The notes beneath the pieces are model-generated. The model was given only the letters and a program-made list of their open reading frames with translations. It did not search any database and was not told where the DNA came from. 64,000 bases of DNA from Pseudoalteromonas rubra (GTDB taxonomy: Bacteria; Pseudomonadota; Gammaproteobacteria; Enterobacterales; Alteromonadaceae), in assembly GCF_005886805.2 (NCBI RefSeq), contig NZ_CP045430.1, forward strand, positions 124,001 through 188,000, read 5' to 3'. Positions 9,899 to 19,567 of this stretch are shown here, piece by piece; positions within the stretch are counted from its first letter, which is position 1; each line of letters opens with the position of its first letter. A program made the position numbers and the translations under genes.

Positions 9899-10738
9899 CT
9901 AGCTCAACGTTTTCTTTTTAGCAACAAATTGATGTAATGCCTGACTATAGTTGCGACTTACTTTGAGTTCAACCTGGCCTTTAAGCGTCACCAGACTCTC
10001 GTTATTCCGCATGGGTTTAATCGCAGTGACATAACTTAAGTTAACTATGGTCGACTTGTGGATCCGGGCAAACAGGGTTTCATCCAGCAAAGTCTGTAAC
10101 TTTTTCATGGTAATGCGCAGGACATGAGTTTCTGACTCAGTGTGCACGCACATGTAATCGCCGGCAGCATCAATCCAGCGGATTGTGTCCATCGGAACAA
10201 AGACCTGCTCATTATCGCTGTTTTTAATAACCAGCTCTCTGTCCTGCCTGGCTGGTAACGGGCTGCCCGTTTCCAGCCAGGACTCTAACTCAGCCACATC
10301 CAACCCGGAAGTCTTTGTCAGTGCCTGCAACAGGCGGTATTTTTCCTGCTCGGCCTGACGAGGCTGTCGACGCTCCAGGATCCGAGTCACCGTTTTTTGC
10401 AACCGACCCAGGTTCGCGGGCTTCAAAACATAGTCAATGGCATTAAGCTCAAAGGCTTCGAGGGCGTAATCACTATAAGCACTGACAAAAACCACCATAG
10501 GCAAGACATCGGCCTGTATCGCCTGAACCACTTCAATGCCATTAAGCCCGGGCAACTGTAAATCCAAAAACAGCACGTCCGGACTCAATTCATGGCACAA
10601 ACGGATCGCATCATCGCCATTTTCGGCCTGACCAATCACTTCTATTTCGGGGATTTTAGCCAGCCTGAGACTCAGCCCCTCCAGCGCAAGGGGTTCATCA
10701 TCCACTATGATGGCGCTCAGTGGTTTTGTCATGGTCAT
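9899..10738 (-). CDS. LytTR-family response regulator
   Basis: DNA-binding two-component regulator of 279 residues. The receiver domain (about 8-125) has the acidic pocket Asp13/Asp14, phospho-acceptor Asp59 in LFLDLQLPG and Lys in YVLKPAN. The LytTR domain (about 170-273) includes IRWIDAAGDYMCVH and ARIHKSTIVNL. Its ATG overlaps the kinase stop as ATGA, so the two are translationally coupled. The pair lies just upstream of the GH16/TonB/GH3 operon on the same strand, suggesting it controls that operon; no target site was found to prove it. Confidence 0.92.
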   Translation of the reverse strand: MTMTKPLSAIIVDDEPLALEGLSLRLAKIPEIEVIGQAENGDDAIRLCHELSPDVLFLDLQLPGLNGIEVVQAIQADVLPMVVFVSAYSDYALEAFELNAIDYVLKPANLGRLQKTVTRILERRQPRQAEQEKYRLLQALTKTSGLDVAELESWLETGSPLPARQDRELVIKNSDNEQVFVPMDTIRWIDAAGDYMCVHTESETHVLRITMKKLQTLLDETLFARIHKSTIVNLSYVTAIKPMRNNESLVTLKGQVELKVSRNYSQALHQFVAKKKTLS

Positions 10739-11856
10739 TCAACCTCGTATGGTAGCACTAAGGTCACGGTATTTCCCCCGGCTGTATTTTTATTCAAAGA
10801 CACTGTGAAATCACCGTTATACATCACATCCAGTCTGGTTTTAGCATTGTTTAGTCCTATGCCAAATCCTTTAACGGCCCTCTCATCAGAGCCTGTGCCG
10901 CAGTCTGAAATCTCTATAACGAGTTGCTGTAATTGCCGCTTTGCCGAGATTGTAACCTCTCCTCCCTGTTTACTTGGCTCAATAGCATACTTAATAGCAT
11001 TCTCAACAACAGGCTGGCATAACATATTCGGCACCAATGCATTCTGAGCTTGCGGTTCAATATCATAGCGAACAGACAGGCGATGTCCAAAACGGACTTT
11101 CTCAATCGCCAAATACAATTCAATCAACTGAATTTCTTCTTTTAACGGGATTCTGCTGCCTTGCGTGGCCTCGAGTGAGTGACGGAAAAAGTCACACAGC
11201 TTATCGAGCATTTCTGATGCCGCGTCGTTATCCTGTTTCAGGATCAGCGTTGATATGGCATTCATCGTATTAAACATAAAGTGCGGATTAAGCTGATAAC
11301 GCAGCATCTGTAACTGCGCATCCTTTGCCTGGGTCTGCGCTCTTAACAAACGTTCATGCTCTTTTTGTAGCCGACTGTTATACAGCATGATAAAAAATAT
11401 CGAGGTCCAGACAAACATAGTGGTCAAAGAAAACAGCAACCAGCCACCAAACTCCAGCATGGTCCAGGCCTCGTTCCAGCGTTGATCATGGACGATAACT
11501 TTATAGCTGGCGAGCTTAATGATGTTATAAATGAGTCCCAGCAAGGCTGCAAAGAGAAAACTGATAACCAGGGTGCGCTGCAAAGGCTGATGAATGATTT
11601 TTCGAATAAAGAGCCACTGCAACAGGGAGAGCATAAAGCCGCTAAGGCTTTCGACCCCCAGATTTATGATCTGCCCGGCCAGGTTAAAACCGGGCGCGTC
11701 AAACTGAGGCTGAATGATTGCCAGAAACACCACAGCCGCATAGCCGAGCCATCCGGCAATTTGCAAGCTCCAAAACTGTTTCGACAAATGTGGCAATGCT
11801 GATGATTCAGGTTCAAGCGGTGCCAGTTCAGATTGTTGAGGTGAAAACACAGACAA
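10735..11856 (-). CDS. LytS-type sensor histidine kinase
   Basis: Membrane histidine kinase of 373 residues. About four hydrophobic segments occupy residues 33-158, followed by a short coiled linker (QKEHERLLRAQTQAKDAQ). A His_kinase domain carries phospho-acceptor His192 in QLNPHFMFN. The HATPase part contains VENAIKYAIEP and GFGIGLNNAKTRL. The probable start is TTG 11856, or GTG two codons downstream; the ribosome site is weak. It overlaps the response regulator by four bases. There is no periplasmic sensor domain, so the stimulus is probably sensed in the membrane. Confidence 0.9.
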   Translation of the reverse strand: MSVFSPQQSELAPLEPESSALPHLSKQFWSLQIAGWLGYAAVVFLAIIQPQFDAPGFNLAGQIINLGVESLSGFMLSLLQWLFIRKIIHQPLQRTLVISFLFAALLGLIYNIIKLASYKVIVHDQRWNEAWTMLEFGGWLLFSLTTMFVWTSIFFIMLYNSRLQKEHERLLRAQTQAKDAQLQMLRYQLNPHFMFNTMNAISTLILKQDNDAASEMLDKLCDFFRHSLEATQGSRIPLKEEIQLIELYLAIEKVRFGHRLSVRYDIEPQAQNALVPNMLCQPVVENAIKYAIEPSKQGGEVTISAKRQLQQLVIEISDCGTGSDERAVKGFGIGLNNAKTRLDVMYNGDFTVSLNKNTAGGNTVTLVLPYEVE

Positions 11857-11951
11857 AATGGTACTCAGAATAAGGGCCTAACCTCCGATACTCTAAGACT
11901 TTTTAAAATTATAGCAACCGAGCCTGTCAGTTTTCCCTGTTTAGAAACGCG

Positions 11952-11976
11952 AAAAAAGGGCCACAATGGCCCTTTC
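11952..11976 (-). terminator. Rho-independent terminator of the M17 aminopeptidase gene
   Basis: Nine-base perfect stem (AAAGGGCCA/TGGCCCTTT) with a three-base loop, followed on the minus strand by a run of T. It lies 27 bases after the aminopeptidase stop. Confidence 0.85.
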
Positions 11977-12002
11977 ATCACTTTGACATTTGTCAGAGCA
12001 AA

Positions 12003-13370
12003 TTACGACGCGTAACGCTGCTCAAGATACGCAAACGTCGCTCTGAGGCCAAGCCCTTCACCGCCAACAGGTCGGCCAGGCAAGGCGCGTATGTTCCACG
12101 CCATCACATCAAAGTGCACCCAAGGAGTCTGTTCAGGTTCTACAAACTCTTTCAGATACAGTGCAGCGGTGATTGAACCACCAAATGGCGTAGAACCACA
12201 GTTTGCCATATCTGCAACGTCGCTCTTAAACAGAGCCTTATATTGATCGAACAAAGGCAGCTGCCAGATTGGATCCTGAAGCGCATTACCTTGAGCAATC
12301 ATACCATTGGCCACTTCCTGATCTGTGCTATAGAAGCCCGGCAACTCAGTTCCCAGCGCTATCCGGCATGCACCCGTCAAAGTGGCGAAATCAATCAACA
12401 GATCAGGACCATCTGCCTGTGCTTCTGCCAGTGCGTCACACAATACCAGACGACCTTCGGCATCCGTGTTGTCAATTTCAACTGTCAGACCCTTACGCGT
12501 CTGGATCACATCACCCGGACGAAATGCATTGCGCGACACAGCATTCTCAACTGCCGGGATCAATACCCGCAGACGAACAGGCAATCCAGCCGCCATAATC
12601 ATATGAGCAAGACCCAACACGTGAGCAGCACCACCCATGTCTTTTTTCATATTGCGCATGCCGGAAGCTGGTTTGAGATCTAAGCCACCCGAGTCAAAAC
12701 AGACACCTTTACCGACCAAAGTCAGCTTGGGAGCGTGTTCATCACCCCAGCTCAAATCTAGCAGGCGTGGCTTGTTTTCACTTGCTCTGCCAACCATATG
12801 AATCGTTGGATAGTTATGTTCCAGTAATTCGTCACCGACGATTTGAGTAAACTGTGCACCAAATTGCGCCGCCATCTCTGTGCAGATTTCAGCCATGTGT
12901 TGCGGCATCATGTCCGCCGCTGGCGTGTTGACCAAATCTCTGACCAAGTAGATGGCATCAGCTTGATCCTGCAATTTTTTCAACATGGTCTCTGATTCAA
13001 TCGCCAGCTTTGCGCTCGGCGCAGATGCTTTCTTGTATGCATCAAATGTGTATGCACCTAGCAGGTAACCAAGCGCTGCCTGTTCAACAAATGCCTCATC
13101 ACCCTGCAGCTGATAGGTGCCTTGCGGTAACTGAGCAGGTAGATCACCAGCCAGCCACATATCATCCAGTGAATCGACCAGACTGAGTACGGCCTGAATG
13201 TCGCCGCTTTGAACGTCTGGGATCAATAACGTTTTTTGTGCTTTCTGTCTGGTGGCCAGCGTGATGCTCTTGGCTTGTGGCGCATTTTCCTCTAGCCATT
13301 CGCTAAGCTGGTATTCCTTTATGAAATGTACCGGTATTCCTTGTGATGAGTGAACAAGTAAATTACTCAT
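12003..13370 (-). CDS. M17 family leucyl aminopeptidase
   Basis: Cytosolic dizinc/manganese aminopeptidase that removes N-terminal residues from peptides. The frame extends to 13412, but ATG 13370 (start MSNLLVHSS) has AAGAGG at the right distance, giving 455 residues. The C-terminal catalytic domain shows the family signature NTDAEGRLVLCDAL and metal-site segments GKGVCFDSGGLDLK and MKKDMGGAAHV. Monocistronic, with its own terminator. The length is slightly short for PepA and nearer the PepB-like branch, so no gene symbol is given. Confidence 0.92.
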   Translation of the reverse strand: MSNLLVHSSQGIPVHFIKEYQLSEWLEENAPQAKSITLATRQKAQKTLLIPDVQSGDIQAVLSLVDSLDDMWLAGDLPAQLPQGTYQLQGDEAFVEQAALGYLLGAYTFDAYKKASAPSAKLAIESETMLKKLQDQADAIYLVRDLVNTPAADMMPQHMAEICTEMAAQFGAQFTQIVGDELLEHNYPTIHMVGRASENKPRLLDLSWGDEHAPKLTLVGKGVCFDSGGLDLKPASGMRNMKKDMGGAAHVLGLAHMIMAAGLPVRLRVLIPAVENAVSRNAFRPGDVIQTRKGLTVEIDNTDAEGRLVLCDALAEAQADGPDLLIDFATLTGACRIALGTELPGFYSTDQEVANGMIAQGNALQDPIWQLPLFDQYKALFKSDVADMANCGSTPFGGSITAALYLKEFVEPEQTPWVHFDVMAWNIRALPGRPVGGEGLGLRATFAYLEQRYAS

Positions 13371-13484
13371 ACGTGCCTCTTGAATTACATAAACCTGACA
13401 AGAGAATACCAAGGTGGGAAAAATATTTCACTCACTGGATGCACAAAGCACAGTAATAAACTAGGAACAGTTATCTGCTGACTC

Positions 13485-13871
13485 TTAATCGGCTGATTTG
13501 TTGGAGTTTTTAGGCTTTTTACCTAATGAGAATGAGCTGGGTAGCACATCAACCCCTAACCACTGGCCGAGCTTAACAATCAGCGGAATGGTAATAGGCG
13601 CAAAAGGTAATAAAGCAAATACCCCAAGGCCCAGGCCCTTCAAAATATCAAAAAACTGATGATTTGCCGCCGCCAACTCTTGCTTAGACACTCCGCCCTG
13701 AGGGTATCGCTTGTATATGTCCAACATCTCTCGGGTTTCTTGCTTTTCCTGAGCCAATGCTATTTTCAAACCAACCAAAGCACGTCGGAGCTTTATTTGT
13801 TGACGCTTCTTACTGATCCTTGCAACTCGAATGGGTGCTTTGTGTACTACTTTAATTAATCGCATTAACAT
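13485..13871 (-). CDS. Small LETM1-like membrane protein
   Basis: Protein of 128 residues. The first 60 residues are very basic (RISKKRQQIKLRR). A single hydrophobic stretch, LGVFALLPFAPITIPLIVKL, is followed by LGVDVLPSSF. The order hydrophobic helix, P-x-x-IPLIVKL, then LPSSF resembles the core of LETM1-domain proteins (LPSTF in mitochondrial LETM1). Start could be ATG 13871 or ATG 13865. No operon partner. Function in bacteria is unknown; I infer membrane association only. Confidence 0.75.
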   Translation of the reverse strand: MLMRLIKVVHKAPIRVARISKKRQQIKLRRALVGLKIALAQEKQETREMLDIYKRYPQGGVSKQELAAANHQFFDILKGLGLGVFALLPFAPITIPLIVKLGQWLGVDVLPSSFSLGKKPKNSNKSAD

Positions 13872-14310
13872 TCTTGGGAAATCTTAGTATCCCCAATATT
13901 AGCAGAAATAAAAACGAGACGTTAGCATACGTAAGTCTGATCAACAGCCCCTAACCAATTAGTCGAATACCCGCTTGGCAATAACATATGAGCGAGTTAG
14001 ATGAAGAATACAACAGTTCACATTTTAAACATCTCGACAAAAAAACCCGCCAGAGTGCGCAATAATGACATTTTGGTGAACATCTTTCATGCTGAAATGT
14101 ACCTTAAAAACCCCCAAAAAAGATTGTTTTTTGTACCACAAACAAAAAGTTATTGAAAAATTTGACCTAGTAAAATTCACTGCTACCTTTAAAGGTGCAG
14201 TGAACATATTTGCAATTATCTTTAATAACTAGTACACATTAAGTTAATGCGAGATGTGCAACTTGTGTATATTGTAAGAAATGACAACATATAATAACTG
14301 GGGAAACAGG
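13872..14310. other. Gene-free region upstream of the second TonB receptor
   Basis: About 440 bases, AT-rich, with no credible ORF. It holds a long dyad at 14176-14204 and a possible promoter, TTGCAA then TACACA with 17-base spacing, near 14211-14239. Confidence 0.4.
14176..14204. promoter_or_regulatory. Long dyad upstream of TonB receptor gene
   Basis: Arms TTCACTGC-ACCTTT and AAAGGT-GCAGTGAA pair over 14 bases with a single bulged T at 14184. It is centred about 120 bases before the receptor start. No T-run follows, so an operator for a dimeric regulator or a leader hairpin is more likely than a terminator. Confidence 0.4.
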
Positions 14311-16971
14311 ATGAAACTACAGACAAACGCGCTAAGTCGTGCGATTAAATTTGCATTAGCGTCAACAGCAACAATGGGGTTGGCGGTAACCAGCGTACAA
14401 GCAGAAGAGGCCGATGCCGGTGCCGAAAACAAAAAAATAGAGAAAATCGCGGTGGTAGGCTCACGTGCAGCACCACGCTCGGTTGGTGACTCTCCCGTCC
14501 CTATCGATATTATCGGTGGAGACGAGATAAGCAAAGCCGGTGGCGATGACATGCTGGAATTGTTGAAGGGGTCCGTTCCTTCACTCAACGTTCACGCCAA
14601 TCCTATCAGTGACGCAGCCAGCCTGGTACGCCCAGCAAACCTGCGTGGCCTGCCAGCAGACTCTACTTTAATCTTACTCAACGGTAAACGCCGTCACCGC
14701 TCTTCCGTTATCGCCTTCCTGGGCGGTGGTATTAATGATGGTGCTCAGGGTCCGGATATTTCCGTAATCCCCAGCATTGCACTCAAACAAGTGGAAGTAC
14801 TGCGTGATGGTGCTGCGGCACAATATGGTTCAGACGCCATTGCCGGTGTATTGAACTTTGTACTTAAGGATGCCTCTGAAGGTGGTAGTGTTTCCGTCAA
14901 GCAAGGCCAATATTATGAAGGCGACGGCGACACAACAACCATCGAAGGTAACATAGGTCTGCCCTTTACCGACCAAGGTTTTGCTAACCTAAGCTTCCAA
15001 TACAAAGAAGCCGATCCAACCAGTCGTAGTGTTCAACGCCCTGACGCGCAAGCATTTATAGATGCGGGTTTACAAGGTGTTAGAGACCCGGCTCAGGTTT
15101 GGGGTGCACCAGAAATCAAAGACGACATCACACTGTTTGGTAATGTCGGTCTTGAACTGACCAACGATTCTCAGTTTTACATGTTTGGTAACTACTCTGA
15201 ACGCGATGTAAAAGGCGGGTTCTATTATCGTAATCCAACAACGCGTCCGGGTGTTTACGGCGGTGTGGTCCGTAATGTCGACGGTGCCCCTGCACGACGC
15301 CACCTGACAGACGAAGCGCAACAAGCAGCCTGGGATGCAGCAAACCCAACGATACTAGTTGGTTCGTTGGATGGCTATGACCAACAGCTGAATTGCCCAG
15401 TGGTTGAAATCCAGGCCAATGGTCTGCCGGATCAAGCTGCTCTAGATTCACTTGCAGCTGCCAACTGTTTTGCATTTAACAACATCCTGCCTGCAGGCTT
15501 TACGCCGTTCTTTGGTGGCAACATTACTGATACTTCTTTGACCATTGGTACTAAAGGGGAATTCACTGATGGCTTCCTCAAAGGCGCCTACTACGACTTT
15601 AGTGGCTCGGTTGGCCGCAATGAATCACGCTACTTTATTACTAACACGGTCAACGCGTCGTTGGGTCCGGACACGCCAATGGAGTTTAGCCCGGGTAAGT
15701 ACATTCAGCTTGAGAAGAATTTTAACGCCGACTTCTCTAAAGGGTATGATTTTGACCTGGCCTACGATGTTAACGTCGCGGTTGGTTTTGAATGGCACGA
15801 AGAAACGTTTGAAGTGATTCCGGGTGATGAAGCCTCATTCATCGCGGGGCCATTAACGACCCAAGGGTTTGGTATCGGTTCGAATGGTTTTCCAGGCTTC
15901 CAGCCTTCAGCTGGGGGGGAGTTCTCGCGTCGTAACTACGCAGCTTACATCGATATCGAAACACCATTCACTGAAGAGTTTTTAATGGGTTGGGCACTGC
16001 GCTTCGAAGATTATGACTCGTTTGGCTCAACAACCAATTACAAAGTAACCTGGCAATATCATGTTACCGAAGACATTGCATTACGTGGCTCTGTCAGCTC
16101 AGGCTTCCGTGCTCCAACAGTCGGCCAGGCAAATGTGAGTAACGTACAAACCAACCTAAGTAGTGGTGTATTGGTTGACTCGGCGCTGCTGCCACCTACT
16201 AACCCAGTTTCCCAGATCCTGGGCGGTACCGAGCTTCAGCCTGAAGAGTCGCAAAGTTACACATTCGGTGGTGTTTATCAATCAGGTGACTGGTTCCTGA
16301 CGATTGACTACTACAACATTCAGGTAGAAGACCGTCTGAGTCAATCGAATAAGATTGATTTGACCCAGGCACAAAAAGAAGCTTTGAAAGCAGATGGTGT
16401 ACCTAACGTCGACAGCATTGCGCAGGTATCCTTCTTTACCAATGACTTCGATACCACAACTCAGGGTGTTGACGTTGTTGCTAACTACTCTATGGACCTG
16501 CTAGGCGGCTTTGCCACTTTCAGTGCTGCGTATAACTGGAATGAAACTGAAGTTGACGAGTTTTCTGTCATCACAGGTGATTTCAAGGTAGCCCGTCTTG
16601 AGAAAGACTTGCCACAGCACCGAGCAACCTATACCTGGACGCAACAATGGGAAGAATTCTCAGGCTTCCTGCGCTACAACTACTATGGCGAATATCAGGG
16701 TGTACACGTCGACTATGATGCTACCGCTATCATGGCTGACCCAACATTCACATTCGATGCCGAGTTGACTTACTTTGCAACTGAAAATATCAGCCTGACG
16801 GTCGGTGCTAACAACATCTTCGACCAGGATGCTGAGAAAGTGGTCGACTTCCTGGAAGGTGACAACACAGAGCTCACACCTTCAAATACTTGGGGCGGTA
16901 TCTACTACGAAACGTCTCCATTTGGCATTAACGGTGGCTTCTACTACGTAAAAGCAACATACACCTTTTAA
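14311..16971 (+). CDS. TonB-dependent receptor paired with a sulfotransferase
   Basis: Outer-membrane transporter of about 886 residues. The frame opens at 14281, but ATG 14311 has GGGGAAACAGG upstream and gives a normal signal peptide (MKLQTNALSRAIKF through VTSVQA). The plug includes IEKIAVVGSRAAPRSVGDS, RGLPADSTLILLNGKRRHR and VEVLRDGAAAQYGSDAIAG. The barrel ends YYVKATYTF. A terminator follows, then a TPR-sulfotransferase gene. The substrate cannot be told from sequence. The adjacent sulfotransferase hints at shared regulation or at modification of a related molecule. Confidence 0.93.
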   Translation: MKLQTNALSRAIKFALASTATMGLAVTSVQAEEADAGAENKKIEKIAVVGSRAAPRSVGDSPVPIDIIGGDEISKAGGDDMLELLKGSVPSLNVHANPISDAASLVRPANLRGLPADSTLILLNGKRRHRSSVIAFLGGGINDGAQGPDISVIPSIALKQVEVLRDGAAAQYGSDAIAGVLNFVLKDASEGGSVSVKQGQYYEGDGDTTTIEGNIGLPFTDQGFANLSFQYKEADPTSRSVQRPDAQAFIDAGLQGVRDPAQVWGAPEIKDDITLFGNVGLELTNDSQFYMFGNYSERDVKGGFYYRNPTTRPGVYGGVVRNVDGAPARRHLTDEAQQAAWDAANPTILVGSLDGYDQQLNCPVVEIQANGLPDQAALDSLAAANCFAFNNILPAGFTPFFGGNITDTSLTIGTKGEFTDGFLKGAYYDFSGSVGRNESRYFITNTVNASLGPDTPMEFSPGKYIQLEKNFNADFSKGYDFDLAYDVNVAVGFEWHEETFEVIPGDEASFIAGPLTTQGFGIGSNGFPGFQPSAGGEFSRRNYAAYIDIETPFTEEFLMGWALRFEDYDSFGSTTNYKVTWQYHVTEDIALRGSVSSGFRAPTVGQANVSNVQTNLSSGVLVDSALLPPTNPVSQILGGTELQPEESQSYTFGGVYQSGDWFLTIDYYNIQVEDRLSQSNKIDLTQAQKEALKADGVPNVDSIAQVSFFTNDFDTTTQGVDVVANYSMDLLGGFATFSAAYNWNETEVDEFSVITGDFKVARLEKDLPQHRATYTWTQQWEEFSGFLRYNYYGEYQGVHVDYDATAIMADPTFTFDAELTYFATENISLTVGANNIFDQDAEKVVDFLEGDNTELTPSNTWGGIYYETSPFGINGGFYYVKATYTF

Positions 16972-16993
16972 CGACTTACTGTAACCCAGAAAC

Positions 16994-17030
16994 AAAGGGG
17001 GAAGTAGCTATAGCTATTTCCCCTTTTTAT
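16994..17030 (+). terminator. Rho-independent terminator after TonB receptor
   Basis: GGGGAA, a self-complementary TAGCTATAGCTA core and TTCCCC form a long stem, followed by TTTTT. It starts about 22 bases after the receptor stop and partly insulates the sulfotransferase gene. Confidence 0.85.
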
Positions 17031-17063
17031 TTCTATCATGTATAAAAAACTATTTATAACCAC

Positions 17064-18509
17064 ATGTTACTGCTAGAAAGAGCCTCCGAATTACTCGAAG
17101 AAAATCGGCTTCGCGAAGCCGAATTTATGTTCAAACAAGTGCTTAAACAGAACCCAAAAAACGGCAAGGCCCTGTTTGGTCTTGGCAGGATCTGTATGCG
17201 GCTCGAACAATACGATAACGCTATCTATTATCTGAAACGCGCCTGCGAACACTTGCCTAAAATGCTCGACCCGCTCTATGCGCTGGCTGATGCGTTTGTC
17301 GCGGTTGGCTCACCCGTTGACGCAAAGACAGTACTTGAATACACCCTGAGCGTTGCCAGGCATAACGCCCAGGCTCACTATCATTTAGGGCAGTTTTATC
17401 TCGACTATGGATTTATCGACAATGCACGAAATGTGTTTGATGCTGGCCTATCTTGCCCTCATTCCGCCATTACGGTTTTTATGCTCCACGAGTTAATCAA
17501 ACTCACTGAAGGCGAAAAACTAACCGAGTATTTAGCACTGCTCGATACACTCGATGCAGACCTGGATAACCCCAGGATACACATTGTGGTTCATTACGCT
17601 AAAGCACATGCCTATGAAAAGCTGGCAGATATTGATGCAGCTTTCGCACATTACCAGCAAGCCAATGCGGCCCAACATGCGCTCTGTGACTTTCACACCT
17701 CAGCCATGCAGCCCTTTTTTGAGTATTTAAAAAGCAGTTTTGATGAGGCATTTTTTTCAAAGCCGCCAGACAAAGTCAGAGCCACTTTTACCCCAGTCTT
17801 TATCGTTGGCCTGCCTCGCACAGGCTCCACTTTGCTGGAGCAAATGCTGATCCAGCACTCTCAAGTGGGTTCTATGGGGGAAAGTACGGTAATTAGTGAC
17901 GATATTGTGCCTTATCTGAGCATGCGCAATGAAGCGCCCTTTCCGGATTGCACCAAAACACTGAGTACCTCGATGCTCGACCACTGCCGTAATTTATACG
18001 TTGATGAAATAAAACGCCATCGAGTTGCCGAAGAAGCCGTGATCAACAAGTTGCCTGCCAATTTCCAGAATATTGGCCTGATCTACAAAATGTTCCCGGA
18101 TGCCCGTTTTATCCACATGACCCGGGACTTTATGCCAAATGCCTGGTCAGTGTATAGCAATCACTTTGCTGAAGATGAGCCTTACTTCTGCTCTTTACAA
18201 GAGTATCAGTTATATAGCGATTTGACCGATAACGTAATGACGCACTTTAAGACGATGCTACCACGCAATATCCACACAATGAGCTACGAAAAGTTGCTTG
18301 AGGAACCTGAGCGAGAGATCCGCAAGGCACTTAACTTTATGTATCAAAAGTACGAGCCTGAATGTATGGAGTTCTATAAAAGCCACAAGGTAGTGTCAAC
18401 CCTAAGTAAAGCTCAGGTACGCAAGCCACTGAATACGGCGCCCCTGGTGAACTGGAAAAAGTTCGAAGTACAGATGCAAAAAGAACTGGCCCTGCCCGAC
18501 TCGCATTGA
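17064..18509 (+). CDS. TPR-repeat sulfotransferase family protein
   Basis: Predicted PAPS-dependent sulfotransferase of 481 residues. Residues 1-210 are helical TPR-like repeats (for example NGKALFGLGRICMRLEQYDN and AQAHYHLGQFYLDYG). The C-terminal half has the 5'-phosphosulfate loop P251-R-T-G-S-T256 in FIVGLPRTGSTLLEQ and a 3'-phosphate segment FIHMTRDFMPNAWSVY. There is no signal peptide, so it is cytosolic. It starts 92 bases after the TonB receptor with a terminator between; no clear ribosome site is visible at ATG 17064. Its stop directly abuts the stop of the convergent hydrolase. The acceptor is unknown. Confidence 0.88.
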   Translation: MLLLERASELLEENRLREAEFMFKQVLKQNPKNGKALFGLGRICMRLEQYDNAIYYLKRACEHLPKMLDPLYALADAFVAVGSPVDAKTVLEYTLSVARHNAQAHYHLGQFYLDYGFIDNARNVFDAGLSCPHSAITVFMLHELIKLTEGEKLTEYLALLDTLDADLDNPRIHIVVHYAKAHAYEKLADIDAAFAHYQQANAAQHALCDFHTSAMQPFFEYLKSSFDEAFFSKPPDKVRATFTPVFIVGLPRTGSTLLEQMLIQHSQVGSMGESTVISDDIVPYLSMRNEAPFPDCTKTLSTSMLDHCRNLYVDEIKRHRVAEEAVINKLPANFQNIGLIYKMFPDARFIHMTRDFMPNAWSVYSNHFAEDEPYFCSLQEYQLYSDLTDNVMTHFKTMLPRNIHTMSYEKLLEEPEREIRKALNFMYQKYEPECMEFYKSHKVVSTLSKAQVRKPLNTAPLVNWKKFEVQMQKELALPDSH

Positions 18510-19415
18510 TCAGGTCTGTCCGTAACGTTCGAACCAGGCCAGTAGATCGGAAAACTGGTCGTGACGCGCGGCGCTGTGCGTTAGCATATTGATATGATCG
18601 TAATCATGCTGATGACCATAGCGCCGACCATACACAGTGATTTCCATAATGCCTGTGCCCGACTCAGCCATAAATTGCCTGATGTCTATCGGCTGTGCCA
18701 GTGCTTTGTCTTTGACCCCCGCGATATGTAAAGTCGGTGGCAGTGCCGTGTCTTTTAATGCCGCAGCGTAATCAAAGCCGTCATCGCTGTCTACCCAAGG
18801 TCGGCGTTTCGCCCACTGCACACTCTGTGCATGAGATTTACGCGTTTCATTATCAGAGCCCCATTTAAGCTGACGAGCAGGCAAGTAGCCATGCTTCCTC
18901 ACCTGCCAAAATGCGAGCGTATACCAGATCACATTGGCCTTTAGCAGCTTTTCTGGGTGTCGATTATAGAGGCTCCTTTTTGTGCCAAAGTAAACACACG
19001 CATTGATATGTTCAATCTCTTCAGGGAACCTGGCCAGAACACTATTCAATAACACCCCACCCCAAGAATGCGCTACCCAGAACTGAGGCCGTTTACCAGT
19101 CATTGCCGTGATGTGCGCCAGAATTGCGGGAATATCTTCGACAATTGATTCCGTCTGACCGTGTTTATCCCCTTTGCTGATGGCAGGTTTACTTCCCCCT
19201 CTGCCTCGTAAATCCGCCACAAAACACTGATAGCCCTGTTCGGCCAGAAAGGGGGCAAGGCCTTTATTGCTCTGAGTATAAAAGATCTTGCCATTTTCAA
19301 CTGCACCATGGATAAGCAGCACTGCAGGGCCCATTTTCTGTTTCTGATAAATATGGCGAAGATGCAGCTGATACCCTTCCCCAACTGGCACATAAAGCGA
19401 GTTTTTTATGATCAT
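18510..19415 (-). CDS. Alpha/beta hydrolase
   Basis: Protein of 301 residues with the alpha/beta-hydrolase plan. The oxyanion segment is LLIHGAVENG, the nucleophile elbow is H-S117-W-G-G, and a late His occurs in DHINMLTH. The closest feel is to the lysophospholipase/esterase-like 'HSWGG' group, but the substrate is unknown. No signal peptide. Its stop codon touches the stop of the sulfotransferase gene on the other strand. Confidence 0.85.
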   Translation of the reverse strand: MIIKNSLYVPVGEGYQLHLRHIYQKQKMGPAVLLIHGAVENGKIFYTQSNKGLAPFLAEQGYQCFVADLRGRGGSKPAISKGDKHGQTESIVEDIPAILAHITAMTGKRPQFWVAHSWGGVLLNSVLARFPEEIEHINACVYFGTKRSLYNRHPEKLLKANVIWYTLAFWQVRKHGYLPARQLKWGSDNETRKSHAQSVQWAKRRPWVDSDDGFDYAAALKDTALPPTLHIAGVKDKALAQPIDIRQFMAESGTGIMEITVYGRRYGHQHDYDHINMLTHSAARHDQFSDLLAWFERYGQT

Positions 19416-19567
19416 GTCAGATTGTTACGTCATTTTTTAAACTCATCGTACCAGCGGCATTTTAACATCGCAAGCGGGCTCATTCGGTCTTTGCAGGGAA
19501 AGAGGCAGCGCAAAACACATAATTTCGATATAATGGTGTATCAATGAAGTAAGAAAACAATCATTTA

